From assembly GCF_004341385.1 (NCBI RefSeq), contig NZ_SLXE01000002.1, positions 90,743 to 154,742 of the forward strand: 64,000 nt of DNA, written 5' to 3'. Positions 26,741 to 32,997 of the stretch are shown one piece after another. How positions within the stretch are numbered: the stretch's first letter is position 1; every line of letters begins with the position of its first letter. The DNA comes from Uruburuella suis (GTDB taxonomy: Bacteria; Pseudomonadota; Gammaproteobacteria; Burkholderiales; Neisseriaceae). A program made the translations under genes and the position numbers. The notes under the pieces were generated by a model that saw only the letters and a program-made list of their open reading frames with translations, had not been told where the DNA came from and ran no database searches.

Positions 26741-26984
26741 GGTTGGTATGGTTGGTATGATTGCTGTAAGCCTTTATCCATGCGGGTTTCGGCATGGCAA
26801 CCTAACAAAATCTAGGTTGGTATGTGGTTGGTATGGTTGGTATGACTTTAAAATCAACAACTTAAAACATTCAAAAATAAACATACCAACCCATACCAAC
26901 CATTCTTAATCATGGTTGCCATGCGGAAAGCCTTTATCCATGCGGGTTTCAGCGATTCATGGCAACATACCAACCATACCAACC
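26741..26984. other. Candidate replication origin: nine GGTTGGTATG iterons in opposed arrays
   Basis: GGTTGGTATG occurs forward at 26741, 26750, 26815, 26826 and 26835 and inverted (CATACCAACC) at 26882, 26892, 26966 and 26975. The region has no gene and an AT-rich leader (26641-26740). Two copies of a direct repeat containing AAGCCTTTATCCATGCGGG (near 26769 and 26929) separate the blocks; its inverse also occurs near attL (17062-17082). P4-type satellites carry iteron-based ori/crr sites recognised by the primase-helicase, and this array lies directly after those genes. The whole gene-free stretch is 26413-27084. Confidence 0.7.
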
Positions 26985-27031
26985 ACTTTTTCTATCCCTA
27001 TACGGTGTTTTGGGTGAAAACAGTAAATTAA

Positions 27032-27075
27032 TTCCCAAAACGGGAAAATGAGGGGTATAATTCCCAAAACAGGAA
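27032..27075 (+). promoter_or_regulatory. higBA promoter with two operators
   Basis: TTCCCAAAACGGGAA (27032-27046, palindromic) and TTCCCAAAACAGGAA (27061-27075) flank and abut a perfect -10 box TATAAT (27056-27061). HigA or HigBA binding there would block RNA polymerase, the usual autoregulation of this toxin-antitoxin type. Confidence 0.7.
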
Positions 27076-27084
27076 AGCGGATAA

Positions 27085-27369
27085 ATGGAAATACTAGGCA
27101 AAGGCAAACTTGAGCAATTTAGGCGCAAACACCCCGATAGCAGGAAAGCCCTGACAAGATGGATAGCTGATGTAGAACGCGAAGACTGGCAGACCCCGCA
27201 AGACATTAAAGCCGTGTATCAATCCGCCGACTTCTTGGCAGGAAACAGAGTAATTTTCAACATACGCGGCAACCATTTCAGATTGATAGCCGTGGTTGTT
27301 TATGCGGCAGGGCGTTTGATTATCGAATGGGTAGGCACACACGCAGAATATGACAAGAAATCATTTTAG
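27085..27369 (+). CDS. higB: HigB-type mRNA interferase toxin
   Basis: 94 residues. KLEQFRRKHPDSRKALTRWIADVE and FNIRGNHFRLIAVVVYAAGRLIIEWVGTHAEYDK are the HigB (RelE superfamily) fold: N-terminal helices and a four-strand sheet ending in the conserved HAEYD. These toxins cleave mRNA on the ribosome. Toxin-first order with HigA is typical of this branch. The stop lies 11 bases before the HigA start. Confidence 0.92.
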   Translation: MEILGKGKLEQFRRKHPDSRKALTRWIADVEREDWQTPQDIKAVYQSADFLAGNRVIFNIRGNHFRLIAVVVYAAGRLIIEWVGTHAEYDKKSF

Positions 27370-27379
27370 GAGAGAAACC

Positions 27380-27742
27380 ATGACATACAGCCTGATTAAA
27401 ACCGAAGCCCAAAACGAAGCCGCGCTAGAGCGCCTGCTTGAGCTTGGCAGCCAAAACGAAATGACCGAAGCCGAAGCAGAAGAATTTGAAATGCTGGCAT
27501 TGTTGGTAAAAAACTACGAAGACAAGCACTACAAAATCGACACCAGCGAAGTTACCCCGCTGGATATTATTAAATTCCGCATGGAACAAAACGGCCTGAC
27601 CGCCAAAGACATGACCGCCTATCTTGGCAGCCCGTCTAAAGTTTCCGAGGTATTGAGCGGCAAACGCCCGTTAAGCCTGACCATGATTAAAAAACTGCAC
27701 AAGGGCTTGCACATCAGCGCCGATTTATTGCTGGAAGTATGA
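27380..27742 (+). CDS. higA: HigA-type antitoxin
   Basis: 120 residues from the ATG at 27380 (MTYSLIKTEAQNEAALERL), chosen because AGGAGAGAAACC sits in front; the upstream ATG at 27350 lies in the toxin gene. The N-terminal acidic helical region (about 1-55) should bind HigB, and the C-terminal helix-turn-helix (about 70-118; LTAKDMTAYLGSPSKVSEVLSG) binds the operator repeats ahead of higB. Confidence 0.92.
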   Translation: MTYSLIKTEAQNEAALERLLELGSQNEMTEAEAEEFEMLALLVKNYEDKHYKIDTSEVTPLDIIKFRMEQNGLTAKDMTAYLGSPSKVSEVLSGKRPLSLTMIKKLHKGLHISADLLLEV

Positions 27743-27798
27743 AGCGCCAGCAAAACAAGGCCGTCTGAACATTCAGGCGGCTTTCAATTTCGGATTTG

Positions 27799-27957
27799 AT
27801 GTTAACATTCATCAACATTCGTGCAGCCTGTTGCGGTGCCGTTCTCTCGCTATACCCCGCCCGTATTGCCGCTTGCCTGCAAGCTTCGCAGAGCGACTTT
27901 CACCTCTTGGCAGCCCACCACTACCACCAGCCATCAAGCCACGCTAAAACACACTAA
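27799..27957 (+). CDS. Possible small Cys/His-rich protein (Icd/Ash-like position)
   Basis: A 52-residue frame beginning MLTFINIRAACCGAVLSLYP. Similar GC-rich segments with short frames stand at this place in other P4-like islands, where a host-division inhibitor (Icd/Ash-like) is annotated. No clear ribosome-binding site, and another frame is also open (27821-28009). I give it low weight. The rest of 27743-28061 shows nothing else apart from a DUS. Confidence 0.2.
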   Translation: MLTFINIRAACCGAVLSLYPARIAACLQASQSDFHLLAAHHYHQPSSHAKTH

Positions 27958-28061
27958 AACGGCTCTTTCATGGGGCTGTCTTTGCAAACAGCCCACCACC
28001 GCTTTCTAACGGGCATAGAAACCCTTACAATGTGAAGCAAACACCACACAGAAAATGCAGC

Positions 28062-28487
28062 ATGAGCCGCCCCACCGAATTAACCGAAGCGCTGATAAAA
28101 ATGGCCGCCCACTATGCCGATAGCGGCTTTTCAGAAAACAGCGAAGCCCTGCCCACCATCAGCGGGCTAGCCCTTTATCTTGGCAAGAGCAAAAGCAGCC
28201 TTGCCGCTTATGCCGACCAAAGCGAAGAAATGGCCGACATACTCGACCGCATCAAATGCCGCCAAGAAGTCATGCTGATTAACGGCGGCCTGCAAGGCGA
28301 TTTCAACGCGGGTATTGCCAAGCTGATGTTGGCCAACCACGGCTACAACGAAAAGCAGGCTATCGACCACACCAGCAACGGCCACAGCATTAATTACAGC
28401 AACATGCCGACCGTTATCGAGTTTGTCGCCCCTGATTTTGAAGAATACACAGCATGGCGCGACCAAAAGCAGGAAAGCCCAGCATGA
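28062..28487 (+). CDS. Phage small terminase-like DNA-packaging protein
   Basis: 141 residues from the ATG at 28062 (MSRPTELTEALIKMAAHYAD); an earlier in-frame ATG at 28032 is possible. The pattern LPTISGLALYLGKSKSSLAAYADQSEEMADILDRI, followed by LINGGLQGDFNAGIAKLMLANHGYNEKQAIDH, is a phage TerS/gp1 type: helix-turn-helix for the packaging site and an oligomerisation region. No large terminase is present. In phage satellites a lone TerS redirects a helper phage's packaging motor to the satellite genome; that role is inferred here. Confidence 0.75.
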   Translation: MSRPTELTEALIKMAAHYADSGFSENSEALPTISGLALYLGKSKSSLAAYADQSEEMADILDRIKCRQEVMLINGGLQGDFNAGIAKLMLANHGYNEKQAIDHTSNGHSINYSNMPTVIEFVAPDFEEYTAWRDQKQESPA

Positions 28488-28723
28488 CCCCTGCCGACAT
28501 CCACGCCATCCGCCACCGCATCAAACTGCCACACAAGCACCCATTGCACACCACCACGCAGAAAGAGCTGGCCGAACTGATACAGGTATCACCCCAAACC
28601 ATCGCCGCATGGGAAACAGGCAGACGCAAACCCAGCGGCGCGGCCAAAGTGTTATTGCAACTCTTAGCAGCGCATCCCGCCCTACTTTCAGAAATCAGCG
28701 GCAGCCAAAAAAAGCGCACTTGA
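28484..28723 (+). CDS. Small XRE-type HTH protein downstream of TerS
   Basis: 79 residues from the ATG at 28484, which overlaps the TerS stop (ATGA) and has AGGAAAG in front; the frame also extends up to 28454. Helix-turn-helix at about 33-60 (TTQKELAELIQVSPQTIAAWETG). Probably translated together with TerS. It could be the satellite repressor or sense helper-phage entry. Last gene before attR. Confidence 0.75.
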   Translation: MTPADIHAIRHRIKLPHKHPLHTTTQKELAELIQVSPQTIAAWETGRRKPSGAAKVLLQLLAAHPALLSEISGSQKKRT

Positions 28724-28803
28724 TACCGCCCCCGAAAAACCGCTATGATGGGTGTACCGATAAGGCGGCAACGGCAGTAAAAAAATACCCCTACCAAGCA
28801 GTT

Positions 28804-28827
28804 ATGGGGTAATTCTTGGGGTAATAT
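28804..28827. repeat. Right copy of the 24-bp GGGGTAAT repeat (probable integrase arm sites)
   Basis: Identical to 16950-16973. Lies about 60 bases inside attR. Confidence 0.6.
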
Positions 28828-28888
28828 TTCCAATACCCAAAAAATGAAAATCAATAAAATCAGAAAGTTACGCCCTATTTCCCGTAGA

Positions 28889-28902
28889 CCCCGCCTCCAC
28901 CA
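28889..28902. repeat. attR: 14-bp direct repeat CCCCGCCTCCACCA
   Basis: A second copy of the tmRNA 3' end. The chromosomal sequence following it (28903 onward) begins with the original ssrA terminator. Confidence 0.88.
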
Positions 28903-28913
28903 GTTACCCTTCC

Positions 28914-28943
28914 AACCCCTTGGCCACCAAGGGGTTTTATTTT
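28914..28943 (+). terminator. Original ssrA terminator, displaced by the island
   Basis: AACCCCTTGG pairs with CCAAGGGGTT around a 3-base loop, followed by TTATTTT, 12 bases after attR. In the uninterrupted chromosome it would directly follow the tmRNA. Confidence 0.8.
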
Positions 28944-29150
28944 GCCCATTTCCACACAAACTATTCAGCTTTCTTCAAACACTGCACATTTTACTATACC
29001 GAATACCGAATTAAGCATTTTGATACCAAAGCAGGCGGTGACACTACCTACACTTTCCTTATTGCAAAACAGGGGCTTGCCAATCTCTGCTGGCGGAGAA
29101 GGATATGATCGCAGCCAAAATAATGCAAAACCGATAGCGCTTACTCAAAT
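28944..29150. other. Gene-free segment between the island and the SDR cluster
   Basis: About 200 bases of mixed composition with no convincing gene, RNA or repeat. The rest of the gap (28724-29356) holds the right arm sites, attR, the displaced terminator, a DUS hairpin and a Correia-like element. Confidence 0.5.
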
Positions 29151-29191
29151 AAAACAAGGCCGTCTGAAAAGCTTTCAGACGGCCTTGTTTT
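29151..29191. terminator. DUS inverted-repeat hairpin
   Basis: A perfect stem of 18 bases (AAAACAAGGCCGTCTGAAAA side and its complement) around the AGCT centre, ending in TTTT. It can stop transcription from either direction, including the minus-strand cluster to the right. Confidence 0.85.
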
Positions 29192-29192
29192 A

Positions 29193-29297
29193 TACTCATT
29201 CAAACAAAGTAAGTTGCCGAAGCGGCGAGCCGCAGACGGTTTGCACATGCGGCAAGGCAGGCCGGCAGCGCAGTCAGGTGATTTGTTTGAACAGGCA
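29193..29297. mobile_element. Degenerate Correia-like MITE copy
   Basis: TACTCATTCAAACAAAGTAAG at the left, TTTGTTTGAACAGGCA at the right, interior GCGGCGAGCCGCAGAC and TGCGGCAAGGCAGGCC. The core matches the copies at 14752 and 40339 with many substitutions. No clear target duplication. Confidence 0.5.
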
Positions 29298-29356
29298 TCA
29301 CAGCATCGATGGGCTGCATGCTGCACAATCAGCAGGTTTGCCCGCGCTCGGGATAA

Positions 29357-30289
29357 TCAGGCCTTGCCCAGCAAAGCGAGCGATACATTCCACAAGCGCT
29401 CGGCCAAGGCGGGGTCGAGTGCCCAGTGTGCCACCAGCGACATTTCGTCAAACGGGTTGCCGCTGGCGCGGACAATCGGTTCGGCTTCGTTGCAGTCGGC
29501 AAAATAGCGCCCGCTCACGCCCTCGAGCAGCGGTGAAGCGGCCACCAGCACGGAAGTGGCGGCGCCTTGTTGCGGGGTTTTCCAATATTCTTCCGGCGAC
29601 ACCAATTCGCCGCTGTGGCGTTGCAGATTGGTGTGAATCGCGCCGGGCATCACGGCGTTGGCAAAAATACCGTCGGCTGCCCAGCGGCGGGCAGCTTCTA
29701 CGGCGAAGAGTGCGTTGGCACTTTTCGATTGGCCGTAAGCCGTCCAGGCATCGTAGGGGCGGATGTCGTATTGGATGTCTTCAAACACCACCGGGCTGAT
29801 GTGGTGGCCGCTAGAGCTGAGCGACACCAGCCGTGCGCCCTCTTGCTTCATCGCCGGATGCAGGGCCAAAGCCAACGCGAAATGGCCCATGTGGTTGGTG
29901 GCAAACTGGCTCTCCCAGCCTTGCGGCGAGCGCGACAGCGGGCTGGCCATCACGCCGGCGTTGTTGATTAAAATATGCAGCGGCCCTTGCCAGGCGCGGG
30001 CGAGCGCTTCTACGCTGGCCAAGTCGCTCAAATCCAGCGCCATCACATGGATATTGGGGTTGCCGGTGGCTGCGGCCAAATCGGCGGCCACTTTCTGCCC
30101 GGCTTCGACATTGCGCACGGCAATGGTCACATCTGCGCCGGCCAGCGCCAGTGCGCGGGCGGTTTCGATGCCGATGCCGGAAGCGGCGCCGGTAATCAGC
30201 GCGCGTTTGCCGCCAAGGTTTACGTCTTTGATAATATCGTTGGCATCGGTGCGCATGCCGTAAGGGGTGGTGATGCGGGATTGGGTCAT
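29357..30289 (-). CDS. Short-chain dehydrogenase (retinol dehydrogenase/WWOX-like SDR)
   Basis: 310 residues. Cofactor motif TGAASGIG (about 33-40), NNAG at about 110, and an intact active site with Ser in SLSSSGHH and YGQSK (about 186-190). The long N-terminal extension and the VFEDIQYDIRPYDAWTAYGQSK region match large SDRs annotated as oxidoreductases of retinol-dehydrogenase type. Substrate unknown. Last gene of the same-strand cluster that begins at 34257. Confidence 0.85.
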   Translation of the reverse strand: MTQSRITTPYGMRTDANDIIKDVNLGGKRALITGAASGIGIETARALALAGADVTIAVRNVEAGQKVAADLAAATGNPNIHVMALDLSDLASVEALARAWQGPLHILINNAGVMASPLSRSPQGWESQFATNHMGHFALALALHPAMKQEGARLVSLSSSGHHISPVVFEDIQYDIRPYDAWTAYGQSKSANALFAVEAARRWAADGIFANAVMPGAIHTNLQRHSGELVSPEEYWKTPQQGAATSVLVAASPLLEGVSGRYFADCNEAEPIVRASGNPFDEMSLVAHWALDPALAERLWNVSLALLGKA

Positions 30290-30380
30290 GTGATTACTCC
30301 TTGGATATAATATTAGTTTTCATTTCAGACGGCCTTAAGGCTACCTGAATAAAGTTGGCCAATTCAGGTTTGGCCGAAGC

Positions 30381-30450
30381 GTAGGTTGGGTTGATAAACC
30401 CAACGTTTCAGACGGCTTGTGGATTTGTTGGGCTTATCAACCCAACCTAC
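30381..30450. repeat. Inverted repeat with GTAGGTTGGGTTGATAA arms
   Basis: 24-base arms at 30381-30404 and 30427-30450 differ at one position; each arm is itself partly palindromic (TTGGGTT/AACCCAA). A DUS core lies in the middle. The same architecture with GTAGGTCGGATTC arms is inside the element at 40363, and a degraded version is inside the element at 40586. Confidence 0.65.
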
Positions 30451-30462
30451 CCGCTGGTTTTG

Positions 30463-30509
30463 CCGATCACCGCTTTCGGCTCTGATAATACTTTCAAACC
30501 GAACACGCC
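30463..30509 (-). pseudogene. Remnant of an aldehyde dehydrogenase 3' end
   Basis: On the minus strand this reads GVFGLKVLSEPKAVIG, against GVFGLEAFLEPKAVIG at the end of the ALDH gene at 31026. Over 47 bases only about six differ. It is a partial duplication or the relic of a second ALDH gene. Confidence 0.6.
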
Positions 30510-30587
30510 TTGCGTGGATGTGTATTGCCGCTTTGTAAAAGTGGGGGGCATTTTCCCAACCGGGCAGTAAGTCGGAAAACAAGTGAA

Positions 30588-30626
30588 ATGCCGTCTGAAA
30601 GCCAATCTATCTTCAGACGGCCTTTT
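30588..30626. terminator. DUS inverted pair
   Basis: GCCGTCTGAA and TTCAGACGGC 12 bases apart, followed by CTTTT, downstream of the ABM monooxygenase gene. Confidence 0.5.
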
Positions 30627-30659
30627 CATTTCCACCGCCTAATAAACGGGGGATTGGTT

Positions 30660-30971
30660 TTACCCAATCACCACTTCCCGCTCTCCGGTAACATCGTACA
30701 TTTTAATCTGCACATTTCGGGCTTTTTGCAAGCCTTTTTCAGCGAAGGCTTTGAGTGACGCTTGTTTTAAATGCGCGTCCAACGCTGCTTGACTCTGCCA
30801 TTTTTCCAGCAGCGTAATCTGCGTTGTGTCGGCATCTTGCGCGGCAAGGGCAAAGCTGTAATAAAGACAGCCGTTTTCTTGGCGGGTGGCGGCTTCAAGC
30901 GACAAAATATCGGCTTTCAGCGCTTGATAATCCGCCGTATTAAATTCAACAGAACCGGCAACAATAATCAT
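30660..30971 (-). CDS. Antibiotic biosynthesis monooxygenase (ABM) domain protein
   Basis: 103 residues, one ferredoxin-like ABM domain: MIIVAGSVEFNTADYQALKADI, then NGCLYYSFA and LLEKWQSQAALDAHLKQ. The family includes quinol monooxygenases and dimeric oxygenases of small aromatic or stress-related compounds. Starts 54 bases after the end of the ALDH gene on the same strand, so it is probably co-transcribed. Confidence 0.85.
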   Translation of the reverse strand: MIIVAGSVEFNTADYQALKADILSLEAATRQENGCLYYSFALAAQDADTTQITLLEKWQSQAALDAHLKQASLKAFAEKGLQKARNVQIKMYDVTGEREVVIG

Positions 30972-31025
30972 GGTTGTTCCTTTTTCAGATTAGCGGGCAA
31001 GAATGCCCCTAGTTAATTAAGCCAT

Positions 31026-32444
31026 TTACCCGATCACGGCTTTCGGCTCTAAAAACGCTTCCAAACCGAACACGCCGTATTCGCGCCCTACGCCTGATTG
31101 CTTGAAGCCGCCAAACGGTGCCAGCGGGTCGTGCAGCACATTGTTGATGCACACGCGGCCGGCGTCGATGTGCTTGGCCAGCTCATACGCGCGGTTTTTG
31201 TCGGCCGAGGTGATGTAGGAGCACAGGCCGTAAGGCGTGTCGTTGGCAATCTTGATGGCGTCGGCATCATCTTCATAGGGGATGATACACAGCACCGGGC
31301 CGAAGATTTCTTCTTGGGCAATGCGCATTTTGTTGTTCACATTGGTGAAAATGGTGGGTTTCACAAAATTGCCTGTTTCCAGCCCTTCGGGTTTGCCCAA
31401 GCCGCCGGTGAGCAAGGTGGCACCCTGCTCGATGCCGCTGTGGATATAGCCTTGAATGGTTTCCCATTGTTTGCGGCTCACCATCGGGCCGATGTTGACG
31501 CTTTTGTCTTTCGGGTCGCCCACTTTCACCGCTTGCTCGATGGTGGCTTTGGCAATGGCGTTCACTTCGTCCAAACGCTTGGCCGGCACCAGCAGACGGG
31601 TGGCGGCGGCGCAGGCCTGGCCGCTGTTGAGGTAGGCGGCGAAAATGGCTTTGGGAATGGCATCGGCAAAGTCGGCATCGTCCAGAATAATGTTGGGCGA
31701 TTTGCCGCCCAATTCGAGCGTAACGCGTTTCATGGTGTCGGCCGCGCCCTTGGCAATGGTTTTGCCCACGCCGGTGGAGCCGGTGAAGCTGATTTTGTTA
31801 ACATCAGGGTTGACGGTGAGCTCATTGCCCACCACGGGGCCGGTGCCGTGCAGGATATTGACCACGCCTTTGGGAATGCCGGCTGCATGGATGCATTCCA
31901 TCATCACCTGGGTTTGCTGGGCAGAAAGCTCGGCGGGCTTGATCACCACGGTGCAACCGGCGCCGATGGCTGAGGCCACTTTGGTGCAGATAAAGCCGTT
32001 GCTCATGTTCCACGGAATAATAATGCCCACCACACCTGCCGCTTGCAGGCGCACTTTGGAATGGCCTGCTTTGGGCTCGAAGTCGAAATCTTTCACCACG
32101 CCGGCCATTTCTTTGAAATCATCAATGCTGTAGGGCATGATCATTTCCACAAATGCCGAAGCGCCGCCGTATTCATCCACCATCACATCAATCAAATCCT
32201 GCTCGCGTGCTTTGAGCGCGGCATGCAGTTTTTCCAAATAGCCGATGCGCTCTTCTTTGCTGGTTTGCGAAAAGGTTTTCAGCGCTTCTTTGGCGGCCGC
32301 AATGGCTTTGCGGGTGTCCATTTCATCGGCCAGGCGCACATCGGCCACTTTTTCATTGCTCACCGGGCTGAATAAATCCATGATTTCGCTGCCGTGCGGG
32401 GTAACGAATTCGCCGTTGATATAAATTTTATCCAAATGTTTCAT
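31026..32444 (-). CDS. NAD(P)-dependent aldehyde dehydrogenase
   Basis: 472 residues from the ATG at 32444 (MKHLDKIYINGEFVTPHG), with AGGAAACATC in front; the frame stays open upstream to 32708 but that part does not look coding. Cofactor/active-site signatures: PWNMSNGF, FTGSTGVGK, the Glu in LELGGKSPN and the catalytic Cys in SGQACAAATR. It oxidises an unidentified aldehyde to an acid. Central gene of a cluster with SDRs, a SnoaL-like and an HbpS-like protein. A remnant of a similar 3' end lies at 30463. Confidence 0.93.
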   Translation of the reverse strand: MKHLDKIYINGEFVTPHGSEIMDLFSPVSNEKVADVRLADEMDTRKAIAAAKEALKTFSQTSKEERIGYLEKLHAALKAREQDLIDVMVDEYGGASAFVEMIMPYSIDDFKEMAGVVKDFDFEPKAGHSKVRLQAAGVVGIIIPWNMSNGFICTKVASAIGAGCTVVIKPAELSAQQTQVMMECIHAAGIPKGVVNILHGTGPVVGNELTVNPDVNKISFTGSTGVGKTIAKGAADTMKRVTLELGGKSPNIILDDADFADAIPKAIFAAYLNSGQACAAATRLLVPAKRLDEVNAIAKATIEQAVKVGDPKDKSVNIGPMVSRKQWETIQGYIHSGIEQGATLLTGGLGKPEGLETGNFVKPTIFTNVNNKMRIAQEEIFGPVLCIIPYEDDADAIKIANDTPYGLCSYITSADKNRAYELAKHIDAGRVCINNVLHDPLAPFGGFKQSGVGREYGVFGLEAFLEPKAVIG

Positions 32445-32521
32445 GATGTTTCCTGCTTGATGGTTATCTGAATCTACGCTGTTGCGTGCCAGCATGCAAC
32501 ACGCTTTAGCGGGGCAAACCG

Positions 32522-32968
32522 TTAGCGGTTTTCCACCCAATCTACCAACAATTTGCGCTCGGCAAACAGCCATTTGCCGTTTTGTTTCACAAACACATCT
32601 TCGTAGCGCATAGCGGCCACCATCAGCTTTTGTACGCCCTCTTCCACGCTTAAATGGTGGGCGATGCAATAAGAATAACCGCGTGCCCGCTCGGTGCTGT
32701 CGAACCAAACGCTGTTTTGGCCGTTAAAGTGCATCTTGGCCTGATAATGCGTGAGCGCTTCAAACACCGGCACCAAATTGGCGCGGCCTTTCACCGTTTG
32801 CGTGGGCGTGGCGGATTTGGCATCCATATACACCACGTAATCAGTGTCTTCGGTAAACAAGGCTGCCTGCGCCTGAGGGTCGGCCTGATCAGCGTAATAG
32901 GCGTAATGGTCGATCAAATCACGGATGGCGAGCCTATCGGCCATTTCTTGCAGTGAAAATTCAGTCAT
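32522..32968 (-). CDS. SnoaL-like / NTF2-fold protein
   Basis: 148 residues from the second ATG at 32968 (MTEFSLQEMADRLAIRDLI), preferred over 32974 because GAGG is eight bases away. The opening helix LAIRDLIDHYAYYADQADPQAQAALFTEDTDYVVY and the end KWLFAERKLLVDWVENR are the SnoaL_4 type. Such proteins are small cyclases, hydratases or binding proteins; the reaction is not readable. Lies between the ALDH and HbpS-like genes. Confidence 0.85.
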   Translation of the reverse strand: MTEFSLQEMADRLAIRDLIDHYAYYADQADPQAQAALFTEDTDYVVYMDAKSATPTQTVKGRANLVPVFEALTHYQAKMHFNGQNSVWFDSTERARGYSYCIAHHLSVEEGVQKLMVAAMRYEDVFVKQNGKWLFAERKLLVDWVENR

Positions 32969-32997
32969 TTTCATTTCCTCTTAGATGTTTTTGGACA

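Larger units (their letters stand above)
16825..28902. mobile_element. Genomic island integrated in ssrA; phage-satellite (PICI/P4-like) organisation
   Basis: About 12 kb between two copies of the tmRNA 3' end. Order: integrase; cargo (Fic, HTH antitoxin-like, Phd/PIN, unknown 322-residue protein); AlpA-like regulator; three small unknown genes; zinc-finger/Toprim primase; DUF927 helicase; iteron array; HigBA; TerS-like protein; HTH protein. Integrase, AlpA, primase-helicase with adjacent origin, and a stand-alone small terminase define Gram-negative phage-inducible islands. No capsid, tail, portal or large terminase gene is present, so it would depend on a helper phage. AGGCTACCTGAA and AGGCAGCCTGAA uptake-sequence variants inside it point to passage through other Neisseriaceae genera. 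Confidence 0.85.
30290..30659. other. Gene-poor region with uptake sequences, palindromes and an ALDH gene remnant
   Basis: Holds a host DUS and an AGGCTACCTGAA variant (30325-30349), a 24-bp-arm inverted repeat (30381-30450), a 47-bp piece resembling the 3' end of the ALDH gene (30463-30509) and a DUS pair (30588-30626). No intact gene seen. Confidence 0.6.

Noticed and set aside
22026..27000. CRISPR array suggested by repeated GGTTGGTATG and CACCAGC motifs
   Set aside because: Repeats are 10 bases, in both orientations and overlapping, with no uniform spacers and no cas genes.
16825..28902. Island as a complete prophage
   Set aside because: No capsid, portal, large terminase, tail or lysis genes; only satellite-type functions.
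28942..29799. 285-codon plus-strand frame crossing the DUS hairpin and the MITE
   Set aside because: It reads through a terminator and repeat into the antisense of the SDR gene; Arg-rich, no domain.
31026..32708. 560-residue reading of the ALDH gene starting at 32708
   Set aside because: The first 88 codons are Arg/Cys-rich and run through the adjacent gene region; the ATG at 32444 has a good ribosome-binding site and gives the normal ALDH start.
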